From NCBI RefSeq assembly GCF_003711265.1, contig NZ_CP024634.1, forward strand, positions 2,728,001-2,792,000: a stretch of DNA of 64,000 nt, written 5' to 3'. Below, in pieces: positions 1 to 8,452 of the stretch (positions are counted from its first letter, which is position 1; every line of letters begins with the position of its first letter). The position numbers and the translations under genes were made by a program. The notes beneath the pieces are model-generated. The model did not search any database and was not told the origin of the DNA. It saw nothing but the letters and a program-made list of their open reading frames with translations. The stretch comes from Bathymodiolus thermophilus thioautotrophic gill symbiont. GTDB lineage: Bacteria > Pseudomonadota > Gammaproteobacteria > PS1 > Pseudothioglobaceae.

Positions 1-1
1 A

Positions 2-727
2 GCCATTCACCTACTTGACTCAGGACAAGCACGCGTCGCCGAGCAAAAAGGGGTGGGTGATTGGGTGGTCAACGAATGGCTAAAAAAAGCGGTGTTATTG
101 TCTTTTAGACTAGAGGACAATGTGCCTATGCAAGGCGGTTTTACCCAATATTATGACAAAGTTCCTTCAAAATTTGCCACTATGTCCGCAGACGAATTTG
201 CAGCAGCAGGCGTTCGTGTCGTTCCCCCGGCAAGCGCACGCCGAGGTTCTTTTATCGCCAAAGACACCGTGCTAATGCCCAGTTATGTCAATATTGGCGC
301 TTATGTGGATTCAGGCACTATGGTAGATACTTGGGCAACTGTTGGCTCATGCGCACAAATTGGTAAAAATGTTCACTTGTCTGGTGGCGTTGGTATTGGT
401 GGCGTATTAGAGCCATTGCAGGCTAGCCCAACGATTATTGAAGACAACTGCTTTATCGGCGCTCGTTCAGAGGTTGTGGAAGGGGTGATTGTGGAAGAGG
501 GTGCGGTGATTTCAATGGGTGTTTATATTGGACAATCTACCAAAATTTTCAATCGTGAAACAGGGGAAATTACTTATGGTCGTGTGCCAGCAGGATCGGT
601 TGTTGTTTCGGGTAATTTGCCTTCAAAAGACGGCAGTTATTCACTTTACTGTGCAGTAATTGTTAAACAAGTTGATGCCAAAACTCGCTCTAAAGTAGGC
701 ATTAATGAGTTGTTAAGAGGTATTTAA
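2..727 (+). CDS. dapD: 2,3,4,5-tetrahydropyridine-2,6-dicarboxylate N-succinyltransferase (3' part)
   Basis: Acyl-CoA-dependent succinyltransferase of the succinylase branch of lysine and meso-diaminopimelate synthesis in the cytoplasm. The reading frame is open from the window edge, so the N-terminal domain start is missing. The visible part has the conserved [11 protein letters not shown] segment, [27 protein letters not shown], the [13 protein letters not shown] turn and the left-handed beta-helix hexapeptide repeats, ending with KVGINELLR as in the E. coli protein. An internal GTG at 53 could be mistaken for a start, but homologous residues ([15 protein letters not shown]) precede it. It is followed by a degenerate repeat and a convergent lipase gene. 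The identification is close to certain; only the 5' end is unseen. Confidence 0.96.
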   Translation, partial: AIHLLDSGQARVAEQKGVGDWVVNEWLKKAVLLSFRLEDNVPMQGGFTQYYDKVPSKFATMSADEFAAAGVRVVPPASARRGSFIAKDTVLMPSYVNIGAYVDSGTMVDTWATVGSCAQIGKNVHLSGGVGIGGVLEPLQASPTIIEDNCFIGARSEVVEGVIVEEGAVISMGVYIGQSTKIFNRETGEITYGRVPAGSVVVSGNLPSKDGSYSLYCAVIVKQVDAKTRSKVGINELLRGI

Positions 728-737
728 CTGCTGGACT

Positions 738-845
738 GAGAGGTTTTTGTGTAAATATGAATATGCATCAATAATCCACTTTTTCGCCCACTGGGTCATT
801 TGTTTAAACCGTAAAATCCACCAAGTTGGCAAAAAAAATTAAATA
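738..845 (-). repeat. Degenerate, truncated copy of the 161-bp palindromic element (MITE)
   Basis: The stretch between dapD and the lipase matches the reverse complement of the right arm of the full elements elsewhere in the window. It shows the altered terminus GAGAGGTTTTTGTGTAAATATG, read with small gaps, then ATCCACTTTTT, CGCCCACTGGGT and TTTAAACC. A remnant of the other arm follows (ACCAAGTTGGCAAAAA). The second terminus is missing and the copy stops at the lipase stop codon. It is older and more diverged than the copies at 21340, 50793 and 51469. Confidence 0.7.
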
Positions 846-1622
846 TTATTCTTCATTCGTATTTGCACAAAGACCTTCTTTCATTTTTTCCAGCTGACTG
901 ATGTAGTTAGGTAATAAATGGTCCTCCGCCCAGTCTTCAATGCAGCCACTGCCAAAGGTTATACTAAATTCTTGATTTACATGCTGATAATAACAACCTA
1001 AGGTGTTTTTTAAAGGCAATTTTGGCACTTCGTCGTTTACATTAACCACTCGCCAAGAATTGAGGTTTGCATTGTTGTATATTGCAGCATATTCAGGAGA
1101 GCCTGTGCGAGGCGCTGCAAATGAGTAGAGAATAAGGTCTTGATATTCTGTATGCTTGACAATATCAAGTGCATTCAACACAGCAAGAGCGCCACCCAAA
1201 CTGTGGCCAGTCAAATATATATTGCCTTTTATTTGCCTCTCTTTAAGAAAGTTCAAAACCTTGACCTGAGGGGAGAAAATTTTTTCTGCCAATGTATATA
1301 CTTGATAAAACCCAGATTCAACTTTGCTGCCTTCTGTAAGGTAAGCACAATCTTCTTGCTCAAAGTCAATCGCTTCAAACCACTCTTCAATGGTAAGAAC
1401 ACCACGCCAACTAATATAAATATCCCCTCCTTTAGAGGCGATAAAGCCCAATGGATAAGGGTCACCTTCATGCGTTGTTTGGAATGTGATTTCTAATTTA
1501 TAGCCCTCAGGTACTGTCCATTTTTTGCCTTTTATATAATCAACATATTGAGCATATGTCGCAGCGCTCAAATGAGCCAATTCTAAGGCTAGGTTTATAT
1601 CAAATTTTTTTGATGAAGTCAT
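846..1622 (-). CDS. Lipase class 3 family protein
   Basis: Alpha/beta-hydrolase of the fungal-type class 3 lipase family, predicted to cleave ester bonds of acylglycerols or related lipids. The 258-residue product shows the nucleophile elbow TGHSLGGALA, placing the catalytic serine at about residue 141. The likely acid is Asp197 in VNVNDEVPKLP and the likely base His235 in EDHLLPNY, which gives a plausible Ser-Asp-His triad in the right order. A Trp-rich SWRGV segment before the elbow is also typical. No signal peptide is visible, so it is probably cytoplasmic or leaves by a route not seen here. It is a single leftward gene, with a secreted metallophosphatase upstream and transcribed the same way. 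The natural substrate cannot be told from sequence. Confidence 0.85.
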   Translation of the reverse strand: MTSSKKFDINLALELAHLSAATYAQYVDYIKGKKWTVPEGYKLEITFQTTHEGDPYPLGFIASKGGDIYISWRGVLTIEEWFEAIDFEQEDCAYLTEGSKVESGFYQVYTLAEKIFSPQVKVLNFLKERQIKGNIYLTGHSLGGALAVLNALDIVKHTEYQDLILYSFAAPRTGSPEYAAIYNNANLNSWRVVNVNDEVPKLPLKNTLGCYYQHVNQEFSITFGSGCIEDWAEDHLLPNYISQLEKMKEGLCANTNEE

Positions 1623-1659
1623 TTTAATTGAATTGAGTGTTAATATCAGTCAAGCAAAA

Positions 1660-2886
1660 CTATTGGCAAATCAATGAAGCACGCTTGTTGGGGAACCATA
1701 TACATTTTCCAACATTACTTCCTTTTTGATTATAAAATCTAAAGACTTTATCCTTGTCGGTCAAAATTCCGTAGCCGAAACCTGAGCGAGAATAAACAAA
1801 ATTAGCCTTATGTTTGTTAATATCAACGGATTTTTTCGTGGTGTTACCCACTTTGTATAATGCTGTGCCGCTATTGCCAACAATCAGTTGATCGTAATCG
1901 GTGTGCATATCTAACACTTGTAAATAATGTGCGTGCCCAGCAATAAATAGGGTGCGATTAGGCAGTAGGTTTTTGAAGGCCATTTGTTGGGTTAAATTGC
2001 CATAATAATATTTGGATTTAATCTTATTATAGGTCCACATAGGTCGGTGTGTCAGCACTATATTGGTCGAATCTTTGTCAAGTTTTAACTGCTCTATTGT
2101 CTTTTTATACAGTGCTAATTGTGTGTCGGAGGTACGGTCGTCCTGACCATAACTACTGTCAAACATAATATAATTAACATTTTTCAACTTAAACATATAG
2201 GGTTTTTCCATCTCGGCACAAGTTTGCCCAGTATATGCCCATGGCGATAAATAGCGGGACCAGCCATTTTTTGCCCTACTGCAATTTTCATGATTGCCCC
2301 TAGAAAAGGCAATGACTGCAGATTGAAACAACGAACTTGCAGGTGTAAACCAATCGGCATTCCAAGTGTCCCAATTGTATCCACTTGGCGAACCTTTGCA
2401 ACCTTTATTGCCCTTAGGACAGGGGGTTTCCCGGTAAAAATAATCACCTACATGTAAAATTATGTCAGGGGTTTTTGAGGCAATACTGGCACTTAATTCA
2501 CGAAACGGCCAAGCCTTAACATCGTTACAGTCTTGGACGCTAGTTTTCTTAATCCGACACCCTGTGTCGCCTAATATCGCAACACGATTTACTTCACTGG
2601 GTAAAGTAGGCAACACCCGCTGTTGAATTTTGATTGAATGGGTGTCACGGCTAACCAACAATTCACAGACTGCTGGAAAATTCGCCACCTTAGGCGCTCT
2701 TAATTTCATCACAGTAGGAACATTATTGATGTGTGCCACTGGACATTGTTTGTCATTTAATAAAATGGCTCTAACGCTAAGTTGATTATTTGCCGCCATT
2801 TGTACCCATCGATAAGGGGATTGTGCGTAAGTCAAAGATGACAATAATAACAACGAAATAGCAATAATAAACTTAGAAAAATTCAT
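1660..2886 (-). CDS. Secreted metallophosphatase (purple acid phosphatase-like)
   Basis: Calcineurin-like phosphoesterase of 408 residues with a Sec signal peptide (MNFSKFIIAISLLLLSSLTYA), so it acts outside the cytoplasm. The metal-binding blocks appear in family order: GDTGCR, GDYFYRE, RGNHENC, THRPMW and GHAHYLQ. These provide the Asp, Asn and His ligands of a dinuclear centre. A beta-rich N-terminal region precedes the catalytic domain, as in purple acid phosphatases. Its probable role is release of phosphate from extracellular phosphomonoesters, which is an inference. A clear AAGGAG ribosome binding site lies seven bases before the start. A short remnant of the palindromic repeat lies in its upstream leader between it and ubiA. 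Confidence 0.85.
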   Translation of the reverse strand: MNFSKFIIAISLLLLSSLTYAQSPYRWVQMAANNQLSVRAILLNDKQCPVAHINNVPTVMKLRAPKVANFPAVCELLVSRDTHSIKIQQRVLPTLPSEVNRVAILGDTGCRIKKTSVQDCNDVKAWPFRELSASIASKTPDIILHVGDYFYRETPCPKGNKGCKGSPSGYNWDTWNADWFTPASSLFQSAVIAFSRGNHENCSRAKNGWSRYLSPWAYTGQTCAEMEKPYMFKLKNVNYIMFDSSYGQDDRTSDTQLALYKKTIEQLKLDKDSTNIVLTHRPMWTYNKIKSKYYYGNLTQQMAFKNLLPNRTLFIAGHAHYLQVLDMHTDYDQLIVGNSGTALYKVGNTTKKSVDINKHKANFVYSRSGFGYGILTDKDKVFRFYNQKGSNVGKCIWFPNKRASLICQ

Positions 2887-2900
2887 AAAAACTCCTTAGA

Positions 2901-2950
2901 GAGACCTTTGCATAAATATAAATAATCATCCATATTTACGCAAAGGTCTC
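2901..2950. repeat. Minimal palindromic remnant of the MITE (ends only)
   Basis: A 50-bp near-perfect palindrome. It begins GAGACCTTTGCATAAATAT, ends ATATTTACGCAAAGGTCTC and lacks the roughly 110-bp interior found in full copies. It is best read as an internal deletion product in which only the two terminal inverted repeats survive. It sits between the start of the metallophosphatase gene and the end of ubiA. Confidence 0.85.
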
Positions 2951-2952
2951 AG

Positions 2953-3795
2953 TTAATAACTGACGCTAAAAATAACACCAAACAACACACTCATACCAAT
3001 ATATTGATTGTGCAAAAATGCCTTAAAATAGGCACTTTTTTCCCGTTTTTTAATTAAAAACTGATGGTAGATCATTAGCCCTAGCACCATAAAAAGCATA
3101 AAAAAATATTCTAATTTTAACGCAAATACCAACCCAATTATCAATAAAAGACTTATTAATATCAATTGTAATATGGCAATAATCAAACGGTCAAACTTTG
3201 CAAATAAAATAGCCGTGGATTTAACGCCAATCTTTAAGTCCTCTTCCCTATCTGCCATTGCATACATCGTATCGTAAATAACCGTCCAAACAACCGTTGC
3301 GAAGAAAACCCACCACGCCTCACTCGGCACACTGCCCTTTGTGGCAGCAAAAGCCATCGGTACACTCATCGCAAATGCACAGCCAAGCACGAATTGCGGC
3401 AGATGTGTCCAGCGTTTGGTAAATGGGTAAAGTGTCGCTAAAAAACCTGCAATTACTGCCAATTGAACGGTTAAAGCATTGGTCAACAACACCAAGCCAA
3501 AGGCAATCATCATCATTATAAAAAATAAAATCAGTGCCGACTTAGGATGAATTTCACCTGTTGTAATAGGGCGATTGTGTGTGCGTTCAATCAATTTATC
3601 GATTTTTCTATCGGCATAATCATTAATCACACAACCTGCTGAACGCATTAAAACCACGCCTAAAACAAAAATCAGGCATAACTTTAAATCAGGCAAACCC
3701 TCTGCCGCCAAAAACAATGCCCATAAAGCAGGATAAAGCAAAAGAGCAATGCCAATCGGCTTATCCAAACGCATCAGGCGAAAATAAGCATTCAT
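2953..3795 (-). CDS. ubiA: 4-hydroxybenzoate octaprenyltransferase
   Basis: Integral membrane prenyltransferase that attaches the polyprenyl chain to 4-hydroxybenzoate, the first membrane step of ubiquinone synthesis. The 280-residue sequence carries both Asp-rich motifs, NDYADRKID near residues 58-66 and DREEDLKIG near 182-190, which bind Mg2+ and the prenyl diphosphate. About eight hydrophobic segments surround them. It starts MNAYFRLMRLDKPIG, the usual UbiA opening. Its start overlaps the end of the rluC-type gene by four bases, so it is the last gene of a translationally coupled leftward run. Ubiquinone would serve the quinone-reducing Sqr and the respiratory chain that feeds the ATP synthase encoded in this window. 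Confidence 0.95.
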   Translation of the reverse strand: MNAYFRLMRLDKPIGIALLLYPALWALFLAAEGLPDLKLCLIFVLGVVLMRSAGCVINDYADRKIDKLIERTHNRPITTGEIHPKSALILFFIMMMIAFGLVLLTNALTVQLAVIAGFLATLYPFTKRWTHLPQFVLGCAFAMSVPMAFAATKGSVPSEAWWVFFATVVWTVIYDTMYAMADREEDLKIGVKSTAILFAKFDRLIIAILQLILISLLLIIGLVFALKLEYFFMLFMVLGLMIYHQFLIKKREKSAYFKAFLHNQYIGMSVLFGVIFSVSY

Positions 3796-4697
3796 AATGT
3801 TGCCAAAAATGCCTTTAATTCAGCTGACAACGGCGCTTTAACGGTTTGAATTTCTTCCGTACTTGGATTGGTAAAAGTTAATTGATGGGCATGTAAAAAC
3901 AAACGCCTCAGACCTTGAGCATGTAATTTACGGTCAAATTCCCTGTCGCCATATTTATCATCACCCGCCAACGGATGCCCTGCATATTGCGCATGCACAC
4001 GGATTTGATGCATTCGCCCAGTTTCAATTAACACTTCAACCAAAGCCGCATCAATACGGTCGAAATTTTTCAACGGTTGAAAATGACTCAACGCCTCTTT
4101 GCCTTTAACATCCACCACTGTGCAACGAGAATTTTGATGCAAAGGCGCATCAATCGTATGGCGTTTTTTTGACCAAGTGCCTTTAACTAAAGCGGTATAA
4201 CGCTTTTCCATTTGATGCTGCACCAATTGTTCATGCAAATTTTTCAACACACTGCGTTTTTTGGCAATCAACAACACACCCGAAGTCGCTCTATCAATAC
4301 GATGCACCAACTCCACAGGCGTGTTATACATATCTCTCAACGCCTCAATCACCCCCACATCAATCCCACTGCCACCATGGACTGCTAAACCACTCGGCTT
4401 ATTGATGATCAACAACCCTTTGTCTTCATATAAAATACTCTCAGTCAATAATTTCTTAAGACCGTCAGAAGTTTTACCAGACTTTGGCTCGGCAACCCGA
4501 ATAGGGGGAATGCGCACCACATCATCCATTTGTAATTTGTAATCCGCCTTTTTCCTGCCTTTATTAACCCGCACCTCGCCCTTACGAATTACCCGATAAA
4601 TATGCGATTTTGGCACGCCCTTTAGATGTTTTAATAAATAATTATCCAAGCGTTGCCCCACAGCAAATTCATCAACTGTTTGAAAAATAACGCTCAT
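3792..4697 (-). CDS. rluC: 23S rRNA pseudouridine synthase, RluC type
   Basis: Pseudouridine synthase of the RluA/RluC/RluD family, 301 residues. An N-terminal S4 RNA-binding domain (about residues 14-75, GQRLDNYLLKHL) is followed by the catalytic domain with VHRIDRATSGVLLIAKK, whose Asp is the nucleophile, and the C-terminal GRMHQIRVHAQYAGHPLAGD block. The wording of the HRIDRATSG region and the following LHEQL best fits RluC, which modifies positions 955, 2504 and 2580 in E. coli. RluD is the main alternative. It overlaps tatD by four bases upstream and ubiA by four bases downstream. Confidence 0.87.
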   Translation of the reverse strand: MSVIFQTVDEFAVGQRLDNYLLKHLKGVPKSHIYRVIRKGEVRVNKGRKKADYKLQMDDVVRIPPIRVAEPKSGKTSDGLKKLLTESILYEDKGLLIINKPSGLAVHGGSGIDVGVIEALRDMYNTPVELVHRIDRATSGVLLIAKKRSVLKNLHEQLVQHQMEKRYTALVKGTWSKKRHTIDAPLHQNSRCTVVDVKGKEALSHFQPLKNFDRIDAALVEVLIETGRMHQIRVHAQYAGHPLAGDDKYGDREFDRKLHAQGLRRLFLHAHQLTFTNPSTEEIQTVKAPLSAELKAFLATL

Positions 4698-5467
4698 AAG
4701 GCAAACAAGGTTTTAAAATTACTCGTGGTAGCACTGGCAATTGTCTCAATGCTTACGCCCCGAATTTCAGCTAATTTTTCAGCCGTATAATAAGTATAAG
4801 CAGGTGAATTAGGCTTACCACGATAAGGCACAGGGGTCAAATAAGGCGCATCCGTTTCCACCAAAATCCTATCCAACGGCACTTTTTTAGCAACCTCTCG
4901 CAAATCCCCCGCACTCTTAAAAGTAATAATGCCTGAAAATGAAATATAAAAACCCAAATCCAACGCCGCCTTAGCCGTCTCCCAATCCTCAGAAAAACAA
5001 TGCATCACCCCTTTCTGTGCCTGCTCTTCACGCATAATCTCAATAGTATCCGCCCTAGCATTCCGAGTATGAATAATCATCGGCTTACCCGAACGATTTG
5101 AAGCCTGAATATGTCGCCTAAAACGCGCCCTCTGCCAGTCAGCAGTGTCTTTTTCCACATGAAAATAATCCAACCCCGTCTCCCCAATAGCAATAATATT
5201 ATCATCCTGAGCCAACGCCAATAACGCCTCCACACTCGGATCCTGCCCCTCCATTTCACAAGGATGCACCCCCACCGACGCATAAATCTGCGGATACTTT
5301 TTCGCCAAAGCCAACACCTCATCAAAATGCTCCAAATCAATACAAACGCACAAAAATGTCTCCACCGATAGCGTCTTAGCATGCACCAACAAACTTTCCA
5401 TACTACCGCCAAATGCGGATAAATCTACTCTGTCGAGATGGCAATGTGAGTCAATAATTTTCATCAT
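4694..5467 (-). CDS. TatD family metal-dependent hydrolase
   Basis: TIM-barrel metallohydrolase of 257 residues. Metal-binding signatures are present in order: DSHCHLD at the N-terminus, IGETGLDYFH, IIHTRNA, MHCFS and VETDAPYLTPVPYRGK near the C-terminus. Family members (TatD, YcfH/YjjV) have 3'-5' exonuclease or related hydrolase activity on nucleic acid and perhaps D-aminoacyl substrates. The sequence is closest in style to YcfH, which often sits near pilZ/holB in other bacteria, but that context is absent here. Its start overlaps the stop of the upstream ATPase-nuclease gene by one base and its stop overlaps rluC. Confidence 0.9.
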   Translation of the reverse strand: MMKIIDSHCHLDRVDLSAFGGSMESLLVHAKTLSVETFLCVCIDLEHFDEVLALAKKYPQIYASVGVHPCEMEGQDPSVEALLALAQDDNIIAIGETGLDYFHVEKDTADWQRARFRRHIQASNRSGKPMIIHTRNARADTIEIMREEQAQKGVMHCFSEDWETAKAALDLGFYISFSGIITFKSAGDLREVAKKVPLDRILVETDAPYLTPVPYRGKPNSPAYTYYTAEKLAEIRGVSIETIASATTSNFKTLFAL

Positions 5468-7425
5468 TAAGAATCGTCAATTGACTGTAACAATTGTTGA
5501 ATACGCCCCTTATCTTTTCCTTTGTCTAGATAAGATTTATAACTATTTTCTGCGTCCTTAATTAATTGCTGATAAGTAATAACGGTTATATTGTGTGCCA
5601 TCAACGACTTTTCATCACTCTCTTTTTCAGATAGAACCTCCCATCCAGACAACCTATTGCCCACTAAACAAATTACTTCAATTTCACCTGTTTCGTTATG
5701 CTCATCAAGTTGTTTTTTTAACGCTCTTTTATACTTTTTAACCTGCTCTAAAATATTACCTGCTTTTGGCTTAACGCTAGATCTTTTTAATTCAATGATA
5801 ATATGCTTCCCTGAAGTTTTTCTATACTTAATATCAACTCGACCATTTTTCTCTTCTGCGCTTAGTTCGTCAGAGACACGACTAAACTCTGAGGTAATTT
5901 TTTTTTCCATAATAGGGGGCTCAGTTGCTCTTTCCCATGAAGGATCTAATAACCAAAGATGTTCATAGATATATTCTTGAACTACTTTTTCTAAAGCATT
6001 GCCCTCTATGTGTGTTTGTAATTTTTGAATTACACTCAGCCTGCCTACTGTGATTTGATAATACCAAGAAGCCTCTATATCGTCAAGCTCTGAAAAGATT
6101 TCTAGTGTTTGTTCAAAATTTTCGTCATTTAAGTTATCAAGCTGGCTTAATTTTTCCTTATGATGAAGCGTTTCAAAAGCAATTACTCCTTGCTTGTACA
6201 AAGATTTTCTTTGTAAGTCATCATCCAAGCTAATAGCATTAATTTTTCCAAACATGCTTTTAGCAGATTTTTTAGCATCTCCTTGTAAACTATTGAACCA
6301 TTCATTAATTGCCGGTATTTTTATCGCCATTTTTGTGCCATTTTCTTCTTTATATTTAACTCTTGCGTTACTAATGTATTTTAATTCATTCTCAATAAAC
6401 TCTTTAATCCTGATAAACCTCTTGTCATCTTGAATAAAATCCTGCCTACTAGATGTCGCTATATCTTCATCGTCTGTGTCATCTAGAAAGTCTGCTCTAA
6501 TTTCTCCTATTAAAAACTTTGTATAAAGCCCACCTTCTCTATATGAAACTAAAATATCCTCTAATGCAACCTTACCTCTAGACAATATAGAAATTTTATT
6601 TAAATTTACCCCATCCTCTTCTAAACTGCCAGACTCCTTAGATAATCCAATCCAACCACTAATTTTTAAACCATTTAGTTCGCTTGTTCTATCATGAACC
6701 ATATCATCGTCAAGCTTGCCTAAATACTTACCATAATTACCCAATTCTCCGTATTTTGTAGCAAATTCTAACTTATGAAAATAACCTCTGTCCCCAATAG
6801 TGACACTATCTCCATTTACTATGACTTTGAATTTATCCGAAAAAATATCAAAACGGCGAGAGATGCGTTTTTTTAAATTATTATTAATTGATGATTGAAC
6901 TCTTTTTTTAATGTCTCTTAAAATAATAACAGTGCCTGTTTCGCTTTCTATATTTATATGACCTATTTCATCTGGAAAATATTGCTCCTTAGATTCTATT
7001 TTTTCAATAATATCGCTGACATTCATTTTTATGCCAATTGTCTTGCCCTTTTTTTTTGTGTGTATTTCAATATCATTAGCAATAGAAAAAATTGACAACT
7101 TGCCGATCCCTTTTCTGCCCATTACTTGTCTACTAAATTTTGGAGTCAAGTCACCCCCCATATCCCTTCTTCTTTGGCGTCCTACCGTTAAAAACTTCTT
7201 ATTCATTTCTTGGGTGGTCATGCCACAACCATCATCTACGATCTTAATTTCTTCGTTAGATGTAGTAATTTTAATATTTTCAGAGTCTGCATCCCAAGAA
7301 TTAGCAATTATTTCTGATAAAACAGCAGGCACATTGCTATATAAATTAAGCCCTAAATGATTAAGTGCATTCAGATCAATGGTTAACTCATACTTGGATA
7401 CAGAAGATATGTTGTTATTTGCCAT
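5467..7425 (-). CDS. GHKL ATPase fused to a PD-(D/E)XK-like nuclease, partner of the adjacent m5C methyltransferase
   Basis: A protein of 652 residues. The N-terminal Hsp90/MutL-type GHKL ATPase has an N-box (SEIIANSWDAD, Glu38/Asn42), a G1 box DDGCGM (64-69) and a G2 box GRKGIGKLS (103-111). Near the C-terminus Asp531 and the IIIELKR motif (Glu545, Lys547) form a PD-(D/E)XK nuclease signature. The start at 7425 is preferred because AAGGAG lies just upstream; a longer frame to 7467 lacks such a site. It overlaps the methyltransferase by 11 bases, so the two are translated together. The likely role is the restriction or defence subunit of a modification-linked system. That is inference from architecture and neighbour, because no exact family name can be assigned without a search. 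Confidence 0.75.
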   Translation of the reverse strand: MANNNISSVSKYELTIDLNALNHLGLNLYSNVPAVLSEIIANSWDADSENIKITTSNEEIKIVDDGCGMTTQEMNKKFLTVGRQRRRDMGGDLTPKFSRQVMGRKGIGKLSIFSIANDIEIHTKKKGKTIGIKMNVSDIIEKIESKEQYFPDEIGHINIESETGTVIILRDIKKRVQSSINNNLKKRISRRFDIFSDKFKVIVNGDSVTIGDRGYFHKLEFATKYGELGNYGKYLGKLDDDMVHDRTSELNGLKISGWIGLSKESGSLEEDGVNLNKISILSRGKVALEDILVSYREGGLYTKFLIGEIRADFLDDTDDEDIATSSRQDFIQDDKRFIRIKEFIENELKYISNARVKYKEENGTKMAIKIPAINEWFNSLQGDAKKSAKSMFGKINAISLDDDLQRKSLYKQGVIAFETLHHKEKLSQLDNLNDENFEQTLEIFSELDDIEASWYYQITVGRLSVIQKLQTHIEGNALEKVVQEYIYEHLWLLDPSWERATEPPIMEKKITSEFSRVSDELSAEEKNGRVDIKYRKTSGKHIIIELKRSSVKPKAGNILEQVKKYKRALKKQLDEHNETGEIEVICLVGNRLSGWEVLSEKESDEKSLMAHNITVITYQQLIKDAENSYKSYLDKGKDKGRIQQLLQSIDDS

Positions 7426-8452
7426 AAAACTCCTTAATATGTTTATTAATTTGTTGTCCAACAACAAAACCTAGTTTTGGCGGAACTGCATTGCCAATAT
7501 GACGACTTGTAGCAACAATTCCAATTCCATCACCAAAATCATAATCTTTAGGAAATGTTTGCAATAATGCACCTTCCCTTATTGAAATAGCTCTATCTTG
7601 TTCAGGATGTCCAAATCTACCTGAGCCGTAACTGGTAAATTGAGTTGTGATAGTTGGTGAGACTTTATTCCAATTCATGCGACCATAAACAGTTGCATAA
7701 CTTTGTCCGCTTTCCTTTTTATAACAATCTAGCAATAATGTTTTATCCCAATCTTTCCATGTTCCACTGGGCCTTGACTGCCGTATTCTTTCTATATTTA
7801 ATGCAGAAAGGTTTCTAGATTTATGCACTTTATCTTTTTTACAAGTCTCGCCACTTTTTAGTGTTGGCAGGGTTTTAATAATTTTATTAATTGGAATATG
7901 GTTATCTTTTGTGTGGGTTTTTTGTGGCACAGATATATCGCCTAATTTAGAAGCTAAAAAAATTAATCGTTTTCTATTTTGTGGTATGCCGTAATCAGCA
8001 CAATTGACAACTTCGTAAGAAACCTTGTATTTCATTTTTTCTATTTGTTTAACAAAATTAGAAAATACTTGAGTTTTAGTTATCCCTCGTACATTTTCCA
8101 TGGAGATAATATCTGGCTCTATTACTTTAATTCCTCGCAAAAAATGATCAATCATATTCCATCTTACATCTTTTTCTCTGTCTTTCACTTTAAAGGTGTG
8201 AGATGAGAATGTTTGACAAGGTGCGCAACCTGCTAAGACCTTAATACTGTCTTTAGAATACATCTCTTTCATAGCTTTAAAGCCATATTTGGAAACATCT
8301 TCACAAATAAAATTAACACCATTATTTTTTTTGTACGAATATTCACATGATTTGTCATTATCAAGGCCAACAAGCACTTTTATCTTTGCCTGTTGCAGGC
8401 CGTATGTCAGACCACCGATACCGCAGAATAAATCAATTGCCTCTATTTTCAT
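7415..8452 (-). CDS. DNA (cytosine-5-)-methyltransferase
   Basis: A C5-cytosine DNA methyltransferase of 345 residues using S-adenosylmethionine. All key motifs are visible in order: I (DLFCGIGGLTYGLQ), IV with the catalytic Cys (AGCAPCQTFS), VI (MENVRG), VIII (GIPQNRKRLIFLA) and X (RHIGNAVPPKLG). The target recognition region lies between VIII and X (about residues 175-275), and its sequence specificity cannot be read by eye. It overlaps the AsmA-like gene by four bases and the GHKL ATPase-nuclease by eleven. This points to a restriction-modification or related defence pair inserted within a housekeeping operon. An orphan regulatory methylase is less likely given the nuclease partner. Confidence 0.93.
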   Translation of the reverse strand: MKIEAIDLFCGIGGLTYGLQQAKIKVLVGLDNDKSCEYSYKKNNGVNFICEDVSKYGFKAMKEMYSKDSIKVLAGCAPCQTFSSHTFKVKDREKDVRWNMIDHFLRGIKVIEPDIISMENVRGITKTQVFSNFVKQIEKMKYKVSYEVVNCADYGIPQNRKRLIFLASKLGDISVPQKTHTKDNHIPINKIIKTLPTLKSGETCKKDKVHKSRNLSALNIERIRQSRPSGTWKDWDKTLLLDCYKKESGQSYATVYGRMNWNKVSPTITTQFTSYGSGRFGHPEQDRAISIREGALLQTFPKDYDFGDGIGIVATSRHIGNAVPPKLGFVVGQQINKHIKEFYGK

